Of a stretch of 64,000 nt of DNA, positions 1 to 8,119 are shown piece by piece (positions within the stretch are counted from its first letter, which is position 1; each line of letters opens with the position of its first letter). Source of the stretch: Variovorax gracilis. Its GTDB lineage: Bacteria; Pseudomonadota; Gammaproteobacteria; Burkholderiales; Burkholderiaceae_C. Both the position numbers and the translations under genes were made by a program. Under the pieces are notes generated by a model. The model saw nothing but the letters and a program-made list of their open reading frames with translations, searched no databases and was not told the origin of the DNA. The stretch is taken from contig NZ_JASZYF010000006.1 in NCBI RefSeq assembly GCF_030317115.1, positions 1 through 64,000 of the forward strand. Reading direction: 5' to 3'.

Positions 1-2
1 GC

Positions 3-1322
3 ACGATGGTCTCGATGGCGGTGCTCAACGCCGTGGCGTCGCTGGTGCTGCAGATGATGCAGCGCGTGGCGGCGGCCTTGTGGAGTGCCGATGTCGTCAA
101 CGCCCTCACGGAGCTGGATGCCGAGGGCTTCACCAACCAGGCGCTGCAGCAGGGCGGCTTCGGGCTGCTGATGACGGTGCTGATCGTGTGCGCACCGCCG
201 ATGGCCGCGAGGTTCTTCCGGGGGGCGATGAGGAGCTTCATGCCGTTCTCGGCGTTTGGGCAGGGGCAGGCAGCGGCATCGACGGCGCATCGGCAGGTAG
301 AGCCCCACACCACAGGCATGGACCGAGATGCCTTCCGTCTGGCCACCGGAGGCATAGTGGATGAAACCAAAAATGGCGTCATCGGGCGGAACGACAACTG
401 GGCCAATGCGTCAGCGACGCTTGCGTCGCCTGATAGCATCGTGTCGAGCCGGCGAACGTCCAACAATCCATACGGGTTGCCGGCCGCTACGTCCGGACTG
501 TCAACGGATTTGCCGGGTCCGAAAGAATCAACGAGATTCGATGATGGCGCTGGCTTGGCTCAGCACGAGTTCACAGATCGAACGCGGCAAGCCTATGGAG
601 CGGGAAGACTGCAACAGGCTAGCGACCGGACGTCTGGCATCGCTGAGACGGTCCACTCTGAGGCGATGGAACGAGCGCGCGCAGGAGCCGTTTTCCGGGA
701 TGCTGCCAACGTGTTTGGTGCCAAGGCCGTCACAGCTTACAACAATGGCAACGCCACCGAAGGCGATCGCTTCCTCAAATACTCGGCCGACTATTCGACG
801 GAGAGTGCAAATGAGTTTGCGAGATCCAAGGCGCTCGAAGCCACCGCTCCAAAGTTCATGGTACCGGAACCGTTGATTCGCTTGTCGCAACTAGACCCAT
901 CTGACACCTACTATTTAGCGGGGGCCGTCACCGGGGCTGTCGTCAAAGGAAGCACTCTTCAGGCGGGAATTTTTATGAATCCTGGCCGCGGTGCCTCTGC
1001 TTTCGATTTTGGGATCACGTGGTCCACAGGTTCAGGCTGGGGGCTCGACGTCACTGCTTCTTTGGCTGCCGGATTTAGTAGAGGTCCGGCGGACAATCTT
1101 GCGGGCAGCTCGGTTTCGAATAATGTGGGAATTTCCATGGGCCCGGGTTTTGGCCAATCCAGTACTGTGATCGATGGCAAGGTAGCGGGCGGATCTCTCA
1201 GCATAGGAGTAAAGAACCTTGGAATTCCTGGAGGCACTGCATCAACCATGGACATGACGACCCGTACTTTTGGATATAGCGACATTCGCAGATTTTTTAG
1301 TGAACTGCAAAGTGACGACTGA
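3..1322 (+). CDS. VirB6/TrbL-like type IV secretion membrane protein, 5' truncated by window edge, unusual C-terminal domain
   Basis: The reading frame is open to the left edge, so the true start lies outside the window. The first ~90 residues look like the end of a VirB6/TrbL inner-membrane channel protein: a hydrophobic stretch, then a helix ending GLLMTVLIVCAPPMAARFF and the basic tail RGAMRSFMPFSAFG. From about base 300 the sequence changes character: lower GC, polar and Ala/Thr-rich to about residue 290, then a Gly/Ser-rich, beta-like end (GPGFGQSSTVIDG). This looks like a VirB6 core joined to a different C-terminal module. A small membrane protein starts 4 nt downstream and a damaged VirB6 fragment follows. 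The family call rests on the N-terminal part and on that fragment. The role of the C-terminal module is unknown; a secreted or toxin-like domain is only an inference. Confidence 0.6.
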   Translation, partial: TMVSMAVLNAVASLVLQMMQRVAAALWSADVVNALTELDAEGFTNQALQQGGFGLLMTVLIVCAPPMAARFFRGAMRSFMPFSAFGQGQAAASTAHRQVEPHTTGMDRDAFRLATGGIVDETKNGVIGRNDNWANASATLASPDSIVSSRRTSNNPYGLPAATSGLSTDLPGPKESTRFDDGAGLAQHEFTDRTRQAYGAGRLQQASDRTSGIAETVHSEAMERARAGAVFRDAANVFGAKAVTAYNNGNATEGDRFLKYSADYSTESANEFARSKALEATAPKFMVPEPLIRLSQLDPSDTYYLAGAVTGAVVKGSTLQAGIFMNPGRGASAFDFGITWSTGSGWGLDVTASLAAGFSRGPADNLAGSSVSNNVGISMGPGFGQSSTVIDGKVAGGSLSIGVKNLGIPGGTASTMDMTTRTFGYSDIRRFFSELQSDD

Positions 1323-1326
1323 CGCT

Positions 1327-1704
1327 ATGGCTGCATTACTAAGAAGATTTTTCTGCGTCTGGACTGCATCCTTTTCATCGGCATATTTCGTTTTCTATTT
1401 TTTCCTTGTTCCGTCTTGGATTTCTGAAGAATCAAAAAGAGCGATAGCAGCAACGATGCTTGCAATACTGTTTTCGGCAGTGATTGCAGCCTCTCTCTCT
1501 TGGCTTGGAATTTTGCTAAATTTCGCCAGATTGATCAGAGGAAAGCAAGACCGAATGGCCCCGGATCAAATTTTCCTGCTGCAATTGAGTGATAGAAATT
1601 TGGACACTCAAGGCAAATTGGCCAAGAGGCGAATGGTTGTATACATCGTCTTGTTTCTGCTTTCTCTTGCCTTGGGCGCAGCTCCAAAATTCATAATAGG
1701 CTGA
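1327..1704 (+). CDS. Small three-helix membrane protein, unknown function
   Basis: 125 aa from an ATG lying 4 nt after the stop of the VirB6-like gene, so probably cotranscribed; an upstream in-frame TTG at 1270 would overlap that gene. It has a hydrophobic helix near residues 10-32, a second near 38-65 (AIAATMLAILFSAVIAASLSW), a basic polar loop (RLIRGKQDRM...) and a last helix near 100-122. No family was recognised. The codons are AT-rich compared with the surrounding chromosome, as in the 3' part of the preceding gene, which suggests that the two arrived together. A small membrane protein immediately after a variable C-terminal domain would fit an immunity protein, but nothing in the sequence proves this. 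Confidence 0.6.
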   Translation: MAALLRRFFCVWTASFSSAYFVFYFFLVPSWISEESKRAIAATMLAILFSAVIAASLSWLGILLNFARLIRGKQDRMAPDQIFLLQLSDRNLDTQGKLAKRRMVVYIVLFLLSLALGAAPKFIIG

Positions 1705-1800
1705 CGTGTCTTTGCACAAGGCAGCGGCCAACGTGCATAAAGGACGACCAAGCAGTCTTGATGGGTTTTTCGCCAGAGGGCTGCCCCAAGCCATCAACGG

Positions 1801-2043
1801 GCTTTTCACCGCTCGTCCGATCCGCTTGAAAAGGTCATCGACCAGAACCTGGCCTGGACCCAGCTGGCCGCAGGCGCCATCGACAGCGTCCAAGTGCCCG
1901 TGAGCGACCTGGCCACCGCCAAGGCGAAGGCCACTGCCGTGCTCATCGCCACCCTGGGGACGGCCCTGCTGCCGATGTACCAGTTGTCCACGGCGCTGAT
2001 CCTCGGGTTCGCTCCGCTCTTGTGGCGGCGGCCTTGTGGAGTC
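1801..2043 (+). pseudogene. Decayed internal fragment of a VirB6/TrbL gene
   Basis: Translation gives a VirB6-like middle segment (DPLEKVIDQNLAWTQL, then AVLIATLGTALLPMYQLSTA, then LILGFAPLL), the part that normally lies upstream of what remains of the VirB6-like gene at the window start. The match ends in GTGGCGGCGGCCTTGTGGAGT (2023-2043), identical to bases 65-85 inside that gene but in another reading frame. The fragment therefore looks like a second VirB6 copy that suffered an internal, frame-shifting deletion. It has no start codon of its own and runs into the 3' end of the convergent isomerase gene. Bases 1705-1800 before it hold no recognisable gene. Confidence 0.6.
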
Positions 2044-2058
2044 CCGCCGGCACGGGTG

Positions 2059-3114
2059 TCAAGTGATTCCGAGCATCTTCTTGTTGGCGGCCGTATTGAC
2101 CCCGCCACCCGCAAAATCATCGAACGCCCGGTCCGCCACGCGGATGATGTGCTGCGCAATGAACTCCGCCCCTTCACGCGCGCCATCCTCGGGATGCTTG
2201 ATGCAGCACTCCCACTCCAGCACCGCCCAGCCCGGGAAGTCGTAGGCGGCCATCTTCGAGAAAATCGCGCCGAAGTCCACCTGTCCGTCGCCCAGCGAGC
2301 GGAAGCGCCCTGCCCGGTTCAGCCACGACTGGAAGCCGCCGTAGACGCCCTGCTTGCCGGTCGGGTTGAACTCGGCGTCCTTCACGTGAAAGATCTTGAT
2401 GCGCTCGTGATAGTGGTCGATGTAGTCGAGGTAGTTGAGCTGCTGCAGCACGAAGTGGCTCGGGTCGTAGAGCAGGCAGGCGCGCGGATGGTTGTTCACG
2501 CGGTCGAGGAACATCTCGTAGGTCACGCCGTCGTGCAGGTCCTCGCCCGGGTGGATCTCGTAGCAGACGTCGACGCCGGCCTCGTCGAAGCGGTCGAGGA
2601 TCGGCCTCCAGCGCCGTGCGAGCTCGTCGAAGGCTTCCTCGATGAGGCCGGGCGGGCGCGGCGGCCAGGAGTAGAGGTACGGCCATGCCAGCGCGCCGGA
2701 GAAGGTCGCGTGGGCTGTCAGGCCGAGGTGGGCGGAAGCCTGTGCGGCGTAGTGCAGTTGCTGGACCGCCCATTTCTGGCGTTTGGCCGGATCGTTGCGC
2801 ACTTCGGCCGCGGCGAAGCCATCGAAGCCTGCGTCGTAAGCAGGGTGCACCGCGACCAGCTGGCCCTGGAGATGCGTCGACAGCTCGGTGATCTCGAGCC
2901 CGTGCGTCGCGAGCGTGCCCTTCACTTCGTCGCAATAGGTCTTGCTCTCGGCCGCCTTCTGGAGATCGAAGATGCGGCCGTCCCAGCTCGGGATCTGCAC
3001 GCCCTTGTAGCCAAGGCCCGCCGCCCAGCCGGCAATGGCGTCGAGCGAGTTGAACGGCGCGGTGTCGCCGGTGAACTGGGCCAGAAAAATGGCCGGCCCC
3101 TTGATGGTCTTCAT
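2059..3114 (-). CDS. Sugar phosphate isomerase/epimerase (AP endonuclease 2-type TIM barrel)
   Basis: 351 aa from an ATG preceded by AGGAGA at good spacing; an upstream in-frame ATG at 3150 lacks a ribosome site. The xylose-isomerase-like TIM barrel shows the expected metal ligands in order: a Glu in CYEIHPGEDLHDG, Asp and His in LLYDPSHFVLQ, His in IFHVKDAEF and a late Glu in WAVLEWECC. Family members interconvert ketoses, inositols or related sugars using a divalent metal; the substrate here cannot be told. It is transcribed away from the PuuD-like gene across a short divergent spacer. It sits beside the T4SS remnant but has ordinary GC-rich composition, so it marks the start of the stable chromosome. 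Confidence 0.85.
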   Translation of the reverse strand: MKTIKGPAIFLAQFTGDTAPFNSLDAIAGWAAGLGYKGVQIPSWDGRIFDLQKAAESKTYCDEVKGTLATHGLEITELSTHLQGQLVAVHPAYDAGFDGFAAAEVRNDPAKRQKWAVQQLHYAAQASAHLGLTAHATFSGALAWPYLYSWPPRPPGLIEEAFDELARRWRPILDRFDEAGVDVCYEIHPGEDLHDGVTYEMFLDRVNNHPRACLLYDPSHFVLQQLNYLDYIDHYHERIKIFHVKDAEFNPTGKQGVYGGFQSWLNRAGRFRSLGDGQVDFGAIFSKMAAYDFPGWAVLEWECCIKHPEDGAREGAEFIAQHIIRVADRAFDDFAGGGVNTAANKKMLGIT

Positions 3115-3290
3115 CGCTTGTCTCCTGGTCAATCGGCGCAAATGATGCACTGGATTGCGATCGCACAGGGTGAGGTGCCGTCCGACACGCCCCGGCGCCC
3201 GAGGGCGGTGTGCGCGTTGCGCAGGAACGTTTCACAATGGGCGCTCTGTCCACCCCGAGGGCGGCGCGCTTGCGCGGTGCCCCGATAGCG

Positions 3291-4172
3291 ATGTCACAAA
3301 CGGTTTCCGGGCGTCTGAAGATCGGCTTGTCCGCCTGTTTTTCCCATGCCGACCCCGCGCGCTCCTTGTTCACCAACAAGACGCTGCAGTACGTGGAGCA
3401 GTCGATCGCTCACTGGCTGATGTCGGCGGGAGCGATGGTGGTGATGGTCCCCTGTCCGACCGGCGAGACGGCACGTGGCGACACCAAGCTCTCGCACTAT
3501 GCGGAGTGGCTCGACGGCGTGGTGATGCACGGCGGCGCGGACGTCTGGCCCGGCAGCTATGGCGAGGTGCCGCTCAAGGACGCGTGGGTCGGCGACCGCA
3601 TCCGCGACCTCTACGACCTCGCGCTGGTGGAGGCCTTCGAGCAGGCCGGCAAGCCCATATTCGGCGTCTGCCGGGGCTTGCAGCTCATCAATGTGGCTTT
3701 CGGCGGCACGCTCTACCAGGACATCGAGGCGCAGCATCCCAACGCGCAGCGGCATCGCGATCCGGTCACCTACGACCAGAACTTCCATGAGATCCGGGTC
3801 ACGCCGGGGTCTCGCCTCGCGCACCTCTATCCGGGCATGGAGACCGCGCGCGTCAACAGCATCCATCACCAGGGCGTGAAGGACCTCGCACCCGGTTTCG
3901 AGGTCGAGGCCTGGAGCATCCCCGACCATGTGGCCGAGGCCATCCGCCGCCGGCCGGACCGCGGCCGCAGCTACATCGCGGCGACCCAGTGGCATCCCGA
4001 GTTCCATCAGTACGGCGCCACCGACACGGTCGACGACACGGCCATCCTGCAGGACTTCCTCTGGGCTTGCGCGACAGCCAAGGTCAGCCCGCGCGGGCCG
4101 CTGCGCACCGCGCCCGGCCGCATCCGCAACCGCGCAGCGCGGCTGCTGCGGCAGGCGCTGCTGATGACCTGA
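3291..4172 (+). CDS. Gamma-glutamyl-gamma-aminobutyrate hydrolase (PuuD-like) class I glutamine amidotransferase
   Basis: 293 aa from the ATG at 3291 (MSQTVSGRLKIG); earlier in-frame starts at 3210 and 3237 would add a non-conserved Arg/Ala-rich leader. This is a peptidase C26 family enzyme that hydrolyses gamma-glutamyl amides, for example in putrescine or ethanolamine degradation. The nucleophile elbow FGVCRGLQ puts the catalytic Cys near residue 127; the His and Glu of the triad are in QWHPEF near residues 235-237. The N-terminal GLSAC and HGGADVWP segments are also typical. The exact gamma-glutamyl substrate is not determined by sequence. No polyamine or glutamine-synthetase-like partner lies next to it. 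Confidence 0.85.
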   Translation: MSQTVSGRLKIGLSACFSHADPARSLFTNKTLQYVEQSIAHWLMSAGAMVVMVPCPTGETARGDTKLSHYAEWLDGVVMHGGADVWPGSYGEVPLKDAWVGDRIRDLYDLALVEAFEQAGKPIFGVCRGLQLINVAFGGTLYQDIEAQHPNAQRHRDPVTYDQNFHEIRVTPGSRLAHLYPGMETARVNSIHHQGVKDLAPGFEVEAWSIPDHVAEAIRRRPDRGRSYIAATQWHPEFHQYGATDTVDDTAILQDFLWACATAKVSPRGPLRTAPGRIRNRAARLLRQALLMT

Positions 4173-4349
4173 CTAGCGGCCGCTCTGATTCTTGTAGCCG
4201 CTGACGCCGGCATCGATCGTGCCGAACACGGTGATGCCGCTGCTGCCCGTGCTGCCGCTGGAGGCCGAGCCGCCGCCGGCGCCCGGCGCGGCGCAGCCGG
4301 CGAGCAGGCACACGGCTGCCGCGAACGAGATGGCAAGGAACTGCTTCAT
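4173..4349 (-). CDS. Small Gly/Ser-rich lipoprotein
   Basis: 58 aa. A signal peptide (MKQFLAISFAAAVCLLAG) ends in the lipobox LLAG-Cys at residue 19, followed by a Gly/Ser-rich tail. GGAG precedes the ATG. It lies 17 nt downstream of topB on the same strand and may be cotranscribed with it. The mature part is only about 40 residues of low complexity, so no function can be suggested beyond membrane anchoring in the periplasm or outer membrane. Confidence 0.7.
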   Translation of the reverse strand: MKQFLAISFAAAVCLLAGCAAPGAGGGSASSGSTGSSGITVFGTIDAGVSGYKNQSGR

Positions 4350-4366
4350 GCGAATCTCCGGTCTGT

Positions 4367-7291
4367 TTACGCCAGGTGCTTGCCCACGATCCCGGCCAGC
4401 TCGAACATCGTCACCTGGTCCTTGCCGAACACCGGCTTCAGCTTGGCGTCGGCATTGATGGCGCGCTTGTTGGCCGCATCCTGCAGGCCGTTGGCCTTGA
4501 TGTAGTCCCACAGCTTCTTGATGACCTCGGTGCGCGGCACGGGCTCCGCGCCGATCACCGCAGCCAGTGCGTCGCTGGGCTTGAGCCCGGCGCCGGGCTT
4601 GCGCGGTGCCTTGGGCGCCGCGGCCTTCTTCGCTGCGACCTTCTTGGCGGCCGGCGCCTTTGCGGCCGTCTTCTTCGCCGCCGCCGGTGCGGCCTTGAAG
4701 GTCTTGCGCGGCGGGAACTTGCTGGTCCGGGGCTCGAACTCGAATGCGACCTTGCCCTCCTCCTTGTTCCACGCAAGGAAGGCCTTGAACGACCGGCGCG
4801 TACGCATCGAGACGAACTTGTCGAGCAGGTCGGTCTTGCCGGTGGCGAGCAGCTTTTCGACCTGCGCGCGATCCACCGGCTGCTGCAGGATGATCTTGCC
4901 GGTCTTGAAGTCGCAGCTTGGCGTGGGCTGCGCCTCGGTCGGCACCGACTTCTCGCAGACATAGTTGCTGCCGTACTCGAACACGCGAGCGGCACATTTC
5001 GGGCACGGGCCGAGCGATTCCTGGCCGGCGAAGTCGACGATCTCGCCGGTCTCGGCGTTCTTGTCGTCGCCGAAGTCGAACTCCAGCTTCCAGTTCTTCG
5101 CCTCGTCGTCGAACTTGAGGACGATCTCCGAGGTGAAAGGCCAGCCAGCCTTGGAGCGGAAGCCCTCCAGCGGCCCGATCTGCTTGTCGCGCAGCAGTTG
5201 CTCCGCCTCCTCCACTTCGAAGGTGCGGCCCGCGGGCGACTTGCCGAAGGAAAAGCCGCAAGGCTCCTGCCCGGGTTTGCCGGTGCAGGAATAGCGGCGG
5301 TAGTTCTCCTTCACCACGCCGCCGCAATTGGGGCACGGCGTTGCCAGCGTGGCGTAGTCGCCGGGCACGGTGTCGCGGTCGTACTCCTTGGCCTTCTTGA
5401 CGATGTGCTCCGTCATCTCGGCGATCTCGCGCATGAAGGCTTCGCGGCTGAGCTTGCCGTGTTCCATCTGCGCGAGCTTGTATTCCCATTCGCCGGTGAG
5501 CTCGGCCTTGGACAGTTCCTCCACGCCGAGGCCGCGCAGCAGCGTCATGAGCTGGAAGGCCTTGGCGGTCGGGATCAGCTCGCGGCCTTCGCGGTGGATG
5601 TACTTCTCGGCCAGCAGGCCTTCGATGATCGCGGCGCGCGTGGCGGGAGTGCCGAGGCCCTTCTCCTGCATGGCCTCGCGCAGCTCGTCGTCGTCGATGG
5701 TCTTGCCTGCGCCTTCCATCGCGCCGAGCAAGGTGGCTTCCGAATAGCGCGCGGGCGGACGGGTCTTCAGGCCCTTGGGCTCGACGGATTCGACCTTCAC
5801 CAGCTCGCCGGGCTTCACCGGCACGAGGCGCTTGCCGTCCTTGTCGTCTTCCTTCTCGTCGTCTTGGGCTTCCTTGCCGTAGATGGCGAGCCAGCCCGGC
5901 TTCACGAGCACCTTGCCGTCGGTGCGGAAGGGGTACTTCTTGCCGGCGTGCTCGACCGTGCTGATGCGGGTGGTCACCTGGTATTCGGCGCTCGGGAAGA
6001 ACACCGACATGAAGCGGCGCACCACGAAGTCATAGAGCTTCTGCTCGGCGTCGGACAGGCCGCTCGGCGCCTGCAAGGTCGGGATGATCGCAAAGTGATC
6101 GCTGACCTTGGCGTTGTCGAAGATGCGCTTCGAAGGCTTCACGTAGTTGCCGTCGATCGCCTGCTTCGCAAAGGGCGCGAGGTGCTTCATGCCGCTGTCG
6201 GCGAGCATGCCCATGGTCTGCTTCACGACCGGCAGGTAGTCCTCGGGCAGCGCGCGCGAGTCGGTCCGCGGGTAGGTCAGCGCCTTGTGGCGTTCATAGA
6301 GGCTTTGCGCCAGCGCCAGCGTGGTCTTGGCGCTGAAGCCGAAGCGGCTGTTGGCCTCGCGTTGCAGCGAAGTCAGGTCGAACAGCAGGGGCGACGCCTG
6401 CGTGGTGGGCTTGCTTTCCTCGGTCACGGTGGCGGTCTTGCCGCGAGCGGCCTCGGCGATCTCGCGGGCTTCGCGCTCGTTCCAGATCCGGTCGGCCCGC
6501 TGCTCGGGGTCCGCCACGCCGTCGGGGCCGGGCGGCGGCTTCTTCCAGTTCGGGTCGAACCACTTGCCCGGGTACTCGCCCGCCTCTGCCAGGAAGCTGC
6601 CGTGCACTTCCCAATAGTCACGGCTCACGAACTTGCGGATCTTTTCCTCGCGCTCGACCACGACGGAGAGCGTCGGCGTCTGCACCCGGCCCACGGTGGT
6701 CAGGAAGAAGCCGCCGTCGCGCGAATTGAACGCCGTCATGGCGCGCGTGCCGTTGATGCCGACCAGCCAGTCGGCCTCCGAACGCGAGCGCGCGGCGTCG
6801 GCCAGCCCCTGCATCTGCTGCTCGCTGCGCAACTGGTCGAAGCCGTCGCGGATCGCCTGCGGTGTCATCGACTGCAGCCACAGCCGCTTGACCGGCTTGC
6901 CCAGCGGCGACTTGCCGCCCGCGTACTGCTCGATCAGGCGGAAGATCAGTTCGCCCTCGCGGCCCGCGTCGCAGGCGTTCACGAGCTGGGTCACGTCCTT
7001 GCGCTTGGCCTGCTTCACGACCGCGTTCAGGCGGGTCTTGGTCTTGTCGACCGGCTTGAGGTCGAAGCGAGGCGGGATCACCGGCAGGTTGGCGAAGCTC
7101 CACTTGCCGCGCTTGACGTCGAACTCCTCGGGCGCCTGGATCTCCACCAGGTGACCGACGGCGCTGGTCACGACGTACTTTTCGTTCTCGAAGTGTTCTT
7201 CGTGCTTGTCGAACTTGCCAGCCACGGGCGTGAGCGCCCGGACGATGTCCTGGGCCACCGATGGCTTCTCTGCAATCACCAAAGTCTTCAT
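4367..7291 (-). CDS. topB: DNA topoisomerase III with C-terminal SWIB domain
   Basis: 974 aa from the ATG of MKTLVIAEKPSVAQ; an in-frame ATG 12 nt earlier (7303) is possible. It is a type IA topoisomerase that relaxes or decatenates DNA by single-strand passage. Visible parts: Toprim start EKPSVA, acidic DAGREGE near residue 108, and the active-site Tyr in TYPRTDSR near residue 340. Two cysteine clusters follow, CPNCGG...CGFSF near 620-650 and CPKCAARVFEYG near 725. After a Lys/Ala-rich linker of about 50 residues comes a SWIB/MDM2-like domain (about residues 900-974, containing VIKKLWDYIKANGLQD). The tail is absent from E. coli TopB but is known in some bacterial and chlamydial topoisomerases. 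Confidence 0.93.
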   Translation of the reverse strand: MKTLVIAEKPSVAQDIVRALTPVAGKFDKHEEHFENEKYVVTSAVGHLVEIQAPEEFDVKRGKWSFANLPVIPPRFDLKPVDKTKTRLNAVVKQAKRKDVTQLVNACDAGREGELIFRLIEQYAGGKSPLGKPVKRLWLQSMTPQAIRDGFDQLRSEQQMQGLADAARSRSEADWLVGINGTRAMTAFNSRDGGFFLTTVGRVQTPTLSVVVEREEKIRKFVSRDYWEVHGSFLAEAGEYPGKWFDPNWKKPPPGPDGVADPEQRADRIWNEREAREIAEAARGKTATVTEESKPTTQASPLLFDLTSLQREANSRFGFSAKTTLALAQSLYERHKALTYPRTDSRALPEDYLPVVKQTMGMLADSGMKHLAPFAKQAIDGNYVKPSKRIFDNAKVSDHFAIIPTLQAPSGLSDAEQKLYDFVVRRFMSVFFPSAEYQVTTRISTVEHAGKKYPFRTDGKVLVKPGWLAIYGKEAQDDEKEDDKDGKRLVPVKPGELVKVESVEPKGLKTRPPARYSEATLLGAMEGAGKTIDDDELREAMQEKGLGTPATRAAIIEGLLAEKYIHREGRELIPTAKAFQLMTLLRGLGVEELSKAELTGEWEYKLAQMEHGKLSREAFMREIAEMTEHIVKKAKEYDRDTVPGDYATLATPCPNCGGVVKENYRRYSCTGKPGQEPCGFSFGKSPAGRTFEVEEAEQLLRDKQIGPLEGFRSKAGWPFTSEIVLKFDDEAKNWKLEFDFGDDKNAETGEIVDFAGQESLGPCPKCAARVFEYGSNYVCEKSVPTEAQPTPSCDFKTGKIILQQPVDRAQVEKLLATGKTDLLDKFVSMRTRRSFKAFLAWNKEEGKVAFEFEPRTSKFPPRKTFKAAPAAAKKTAAKAPAAKKVAAKKAAAPKAPRKPGAGLKPSDALAAVIGAEPVPRTEVIKKLWDYIKANGLQDAANKRAINADAKLKPVFGKDQVTMFELAGIVGKHLA

Positions 7292-7313
7292 CAACGATTC
7301 CATTCTCAAAAAA

Positions 7314-7400
7314 TAGGCCGACGCCGGGCCGCCCCAAGGCGGCCTGCGGCCCCCTCGGGGGGCAGCGACGACACGCAGTGCGGGAGCGTGGGGGCCACAT
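7314..7400. repeat. Dispersed GC-rich intergenic repeat, divergent copy A
   Basis: A GC-rich block with GGGCCGCC...GGGGGGCAGCGACGACACGC and a terminal GTGGGGGCC. It shares the overall plan of the other copies (10.6, 13.8, 44.3, 51.2, 56.2 and 58.1 kb) but is the most divergent. It lies in the divergent gap between topB and the SET-domain gene, so it is next to both start regions. Confidence 0.4.
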
Positions 7401-7472
7401 CTACAATCTGGCGCTTCTCGCGTGCGTACGCGCACGCGCATGCGTACATATTCAAACTAACAGACTTCCGCG

Positions 7473-8117
7473 ATGCCATCCAAATCCCCCGTTTCCGGCG
7501 GCCGCCGCATCCAGACGCGGCGCTCCGGCGTTCATGGCAACGGCGTCTTTGCCGTGCAGGATATAGCGGAGGGCGAAACGCTCATCGAGTACAAGGGCGA
7601 GGTCATCACCTGGAAGGAGGCGCTGCGCCGCCATCCGCACGACCCGACGCAGCCCAACCACACCTTCTACTTCCACATCGATGACGGCCGTGTGATCGAC
7701 GGCGGCGTCAACGGCAATGCGGCGCGCTGGATCAATCATTCGTGCGAACCCAGTTGCGAGGCCGACGAGCAGGACGGCCGGGTCTTCATCAAGGCGCTGC
7801 GCAACATCGCGGCCGGCGAGGAGCTGAGCTACGACTACGGCCTGATCATCGACGAGCCGTACACGAAGAAGCTGAAGGCCGAATTCCCATGCTGGTGCGG
7901 TTCGGAAACCTGCCGCGGCACGCTGCTCGCCCCGAAGGACGACAAGGAAAAGAAGAGCGGGAAGAAGGGCAGGAAAAGCGGCAAGAAAAGCGGCAGGAAG
8001 GCCGAAAAGAAGCTCAGCAAGAAGCTTGGCAAGGACGGCGCCGAGGCGCTCAAGGAACCGAAGAAGAAGGCCAAGGCCGCCAAGGACGGCAAGTCGGCGA
8101 AAACCGGCAAGCGCTGA
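7473..8117 (+). CDS. SET domain protein (putative protein-lysine methyltransferase) with lysine-rich tail
   Basis: 214 aa. A complete small SET domain: GVHGNGVFA at residues 19-27, the SAM/pseudoknot motif NHSCEPSC at 88-95, the catalytic Tyr region SYDYG at 119-123, and a post-SET zinc motif CWCGSETC at 140-147. Residues 153-214 are a disordered tail rich in Lys, Gly and Ser, resembling histone H1 or bacterial AlgP-like tails. SET enzymes transfer methyl groups from SAM to protein lysines; the bacterial target here is unknown. The tail could bind DNA or itself be a substrate. birA starts 2 nt after its stop, so the genes are probably cotranscribed. Confidence 0.85.
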   Translation: MPSKSPVSGGRRIQTRRSGVHGNGVFAVQDIAEGETLIEYKGEVITWKEALRRHPHDPTQPNHTFYFHIDDGRVIDGGVNGNAARWINHSCEPSCEADEQDGRVFIKALRNIAAGEELSYDYGLIIDEPYTKKLKAEFPCWCGSETCRGTLLAPKDDKEKKSGKKGRKSGKKSGRKAEKKLSKKLGKDGAEALKEPKKKAKAAKDGKSAKTGKR

Positions 8118-8119
8118 TC

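Noticed and set aside
4376..7684. 1102-codon open frame antisense to topB
   Set aside because: A shadow in GC-rich DNA that also runs into the SET-domain gene in the wrong frame.
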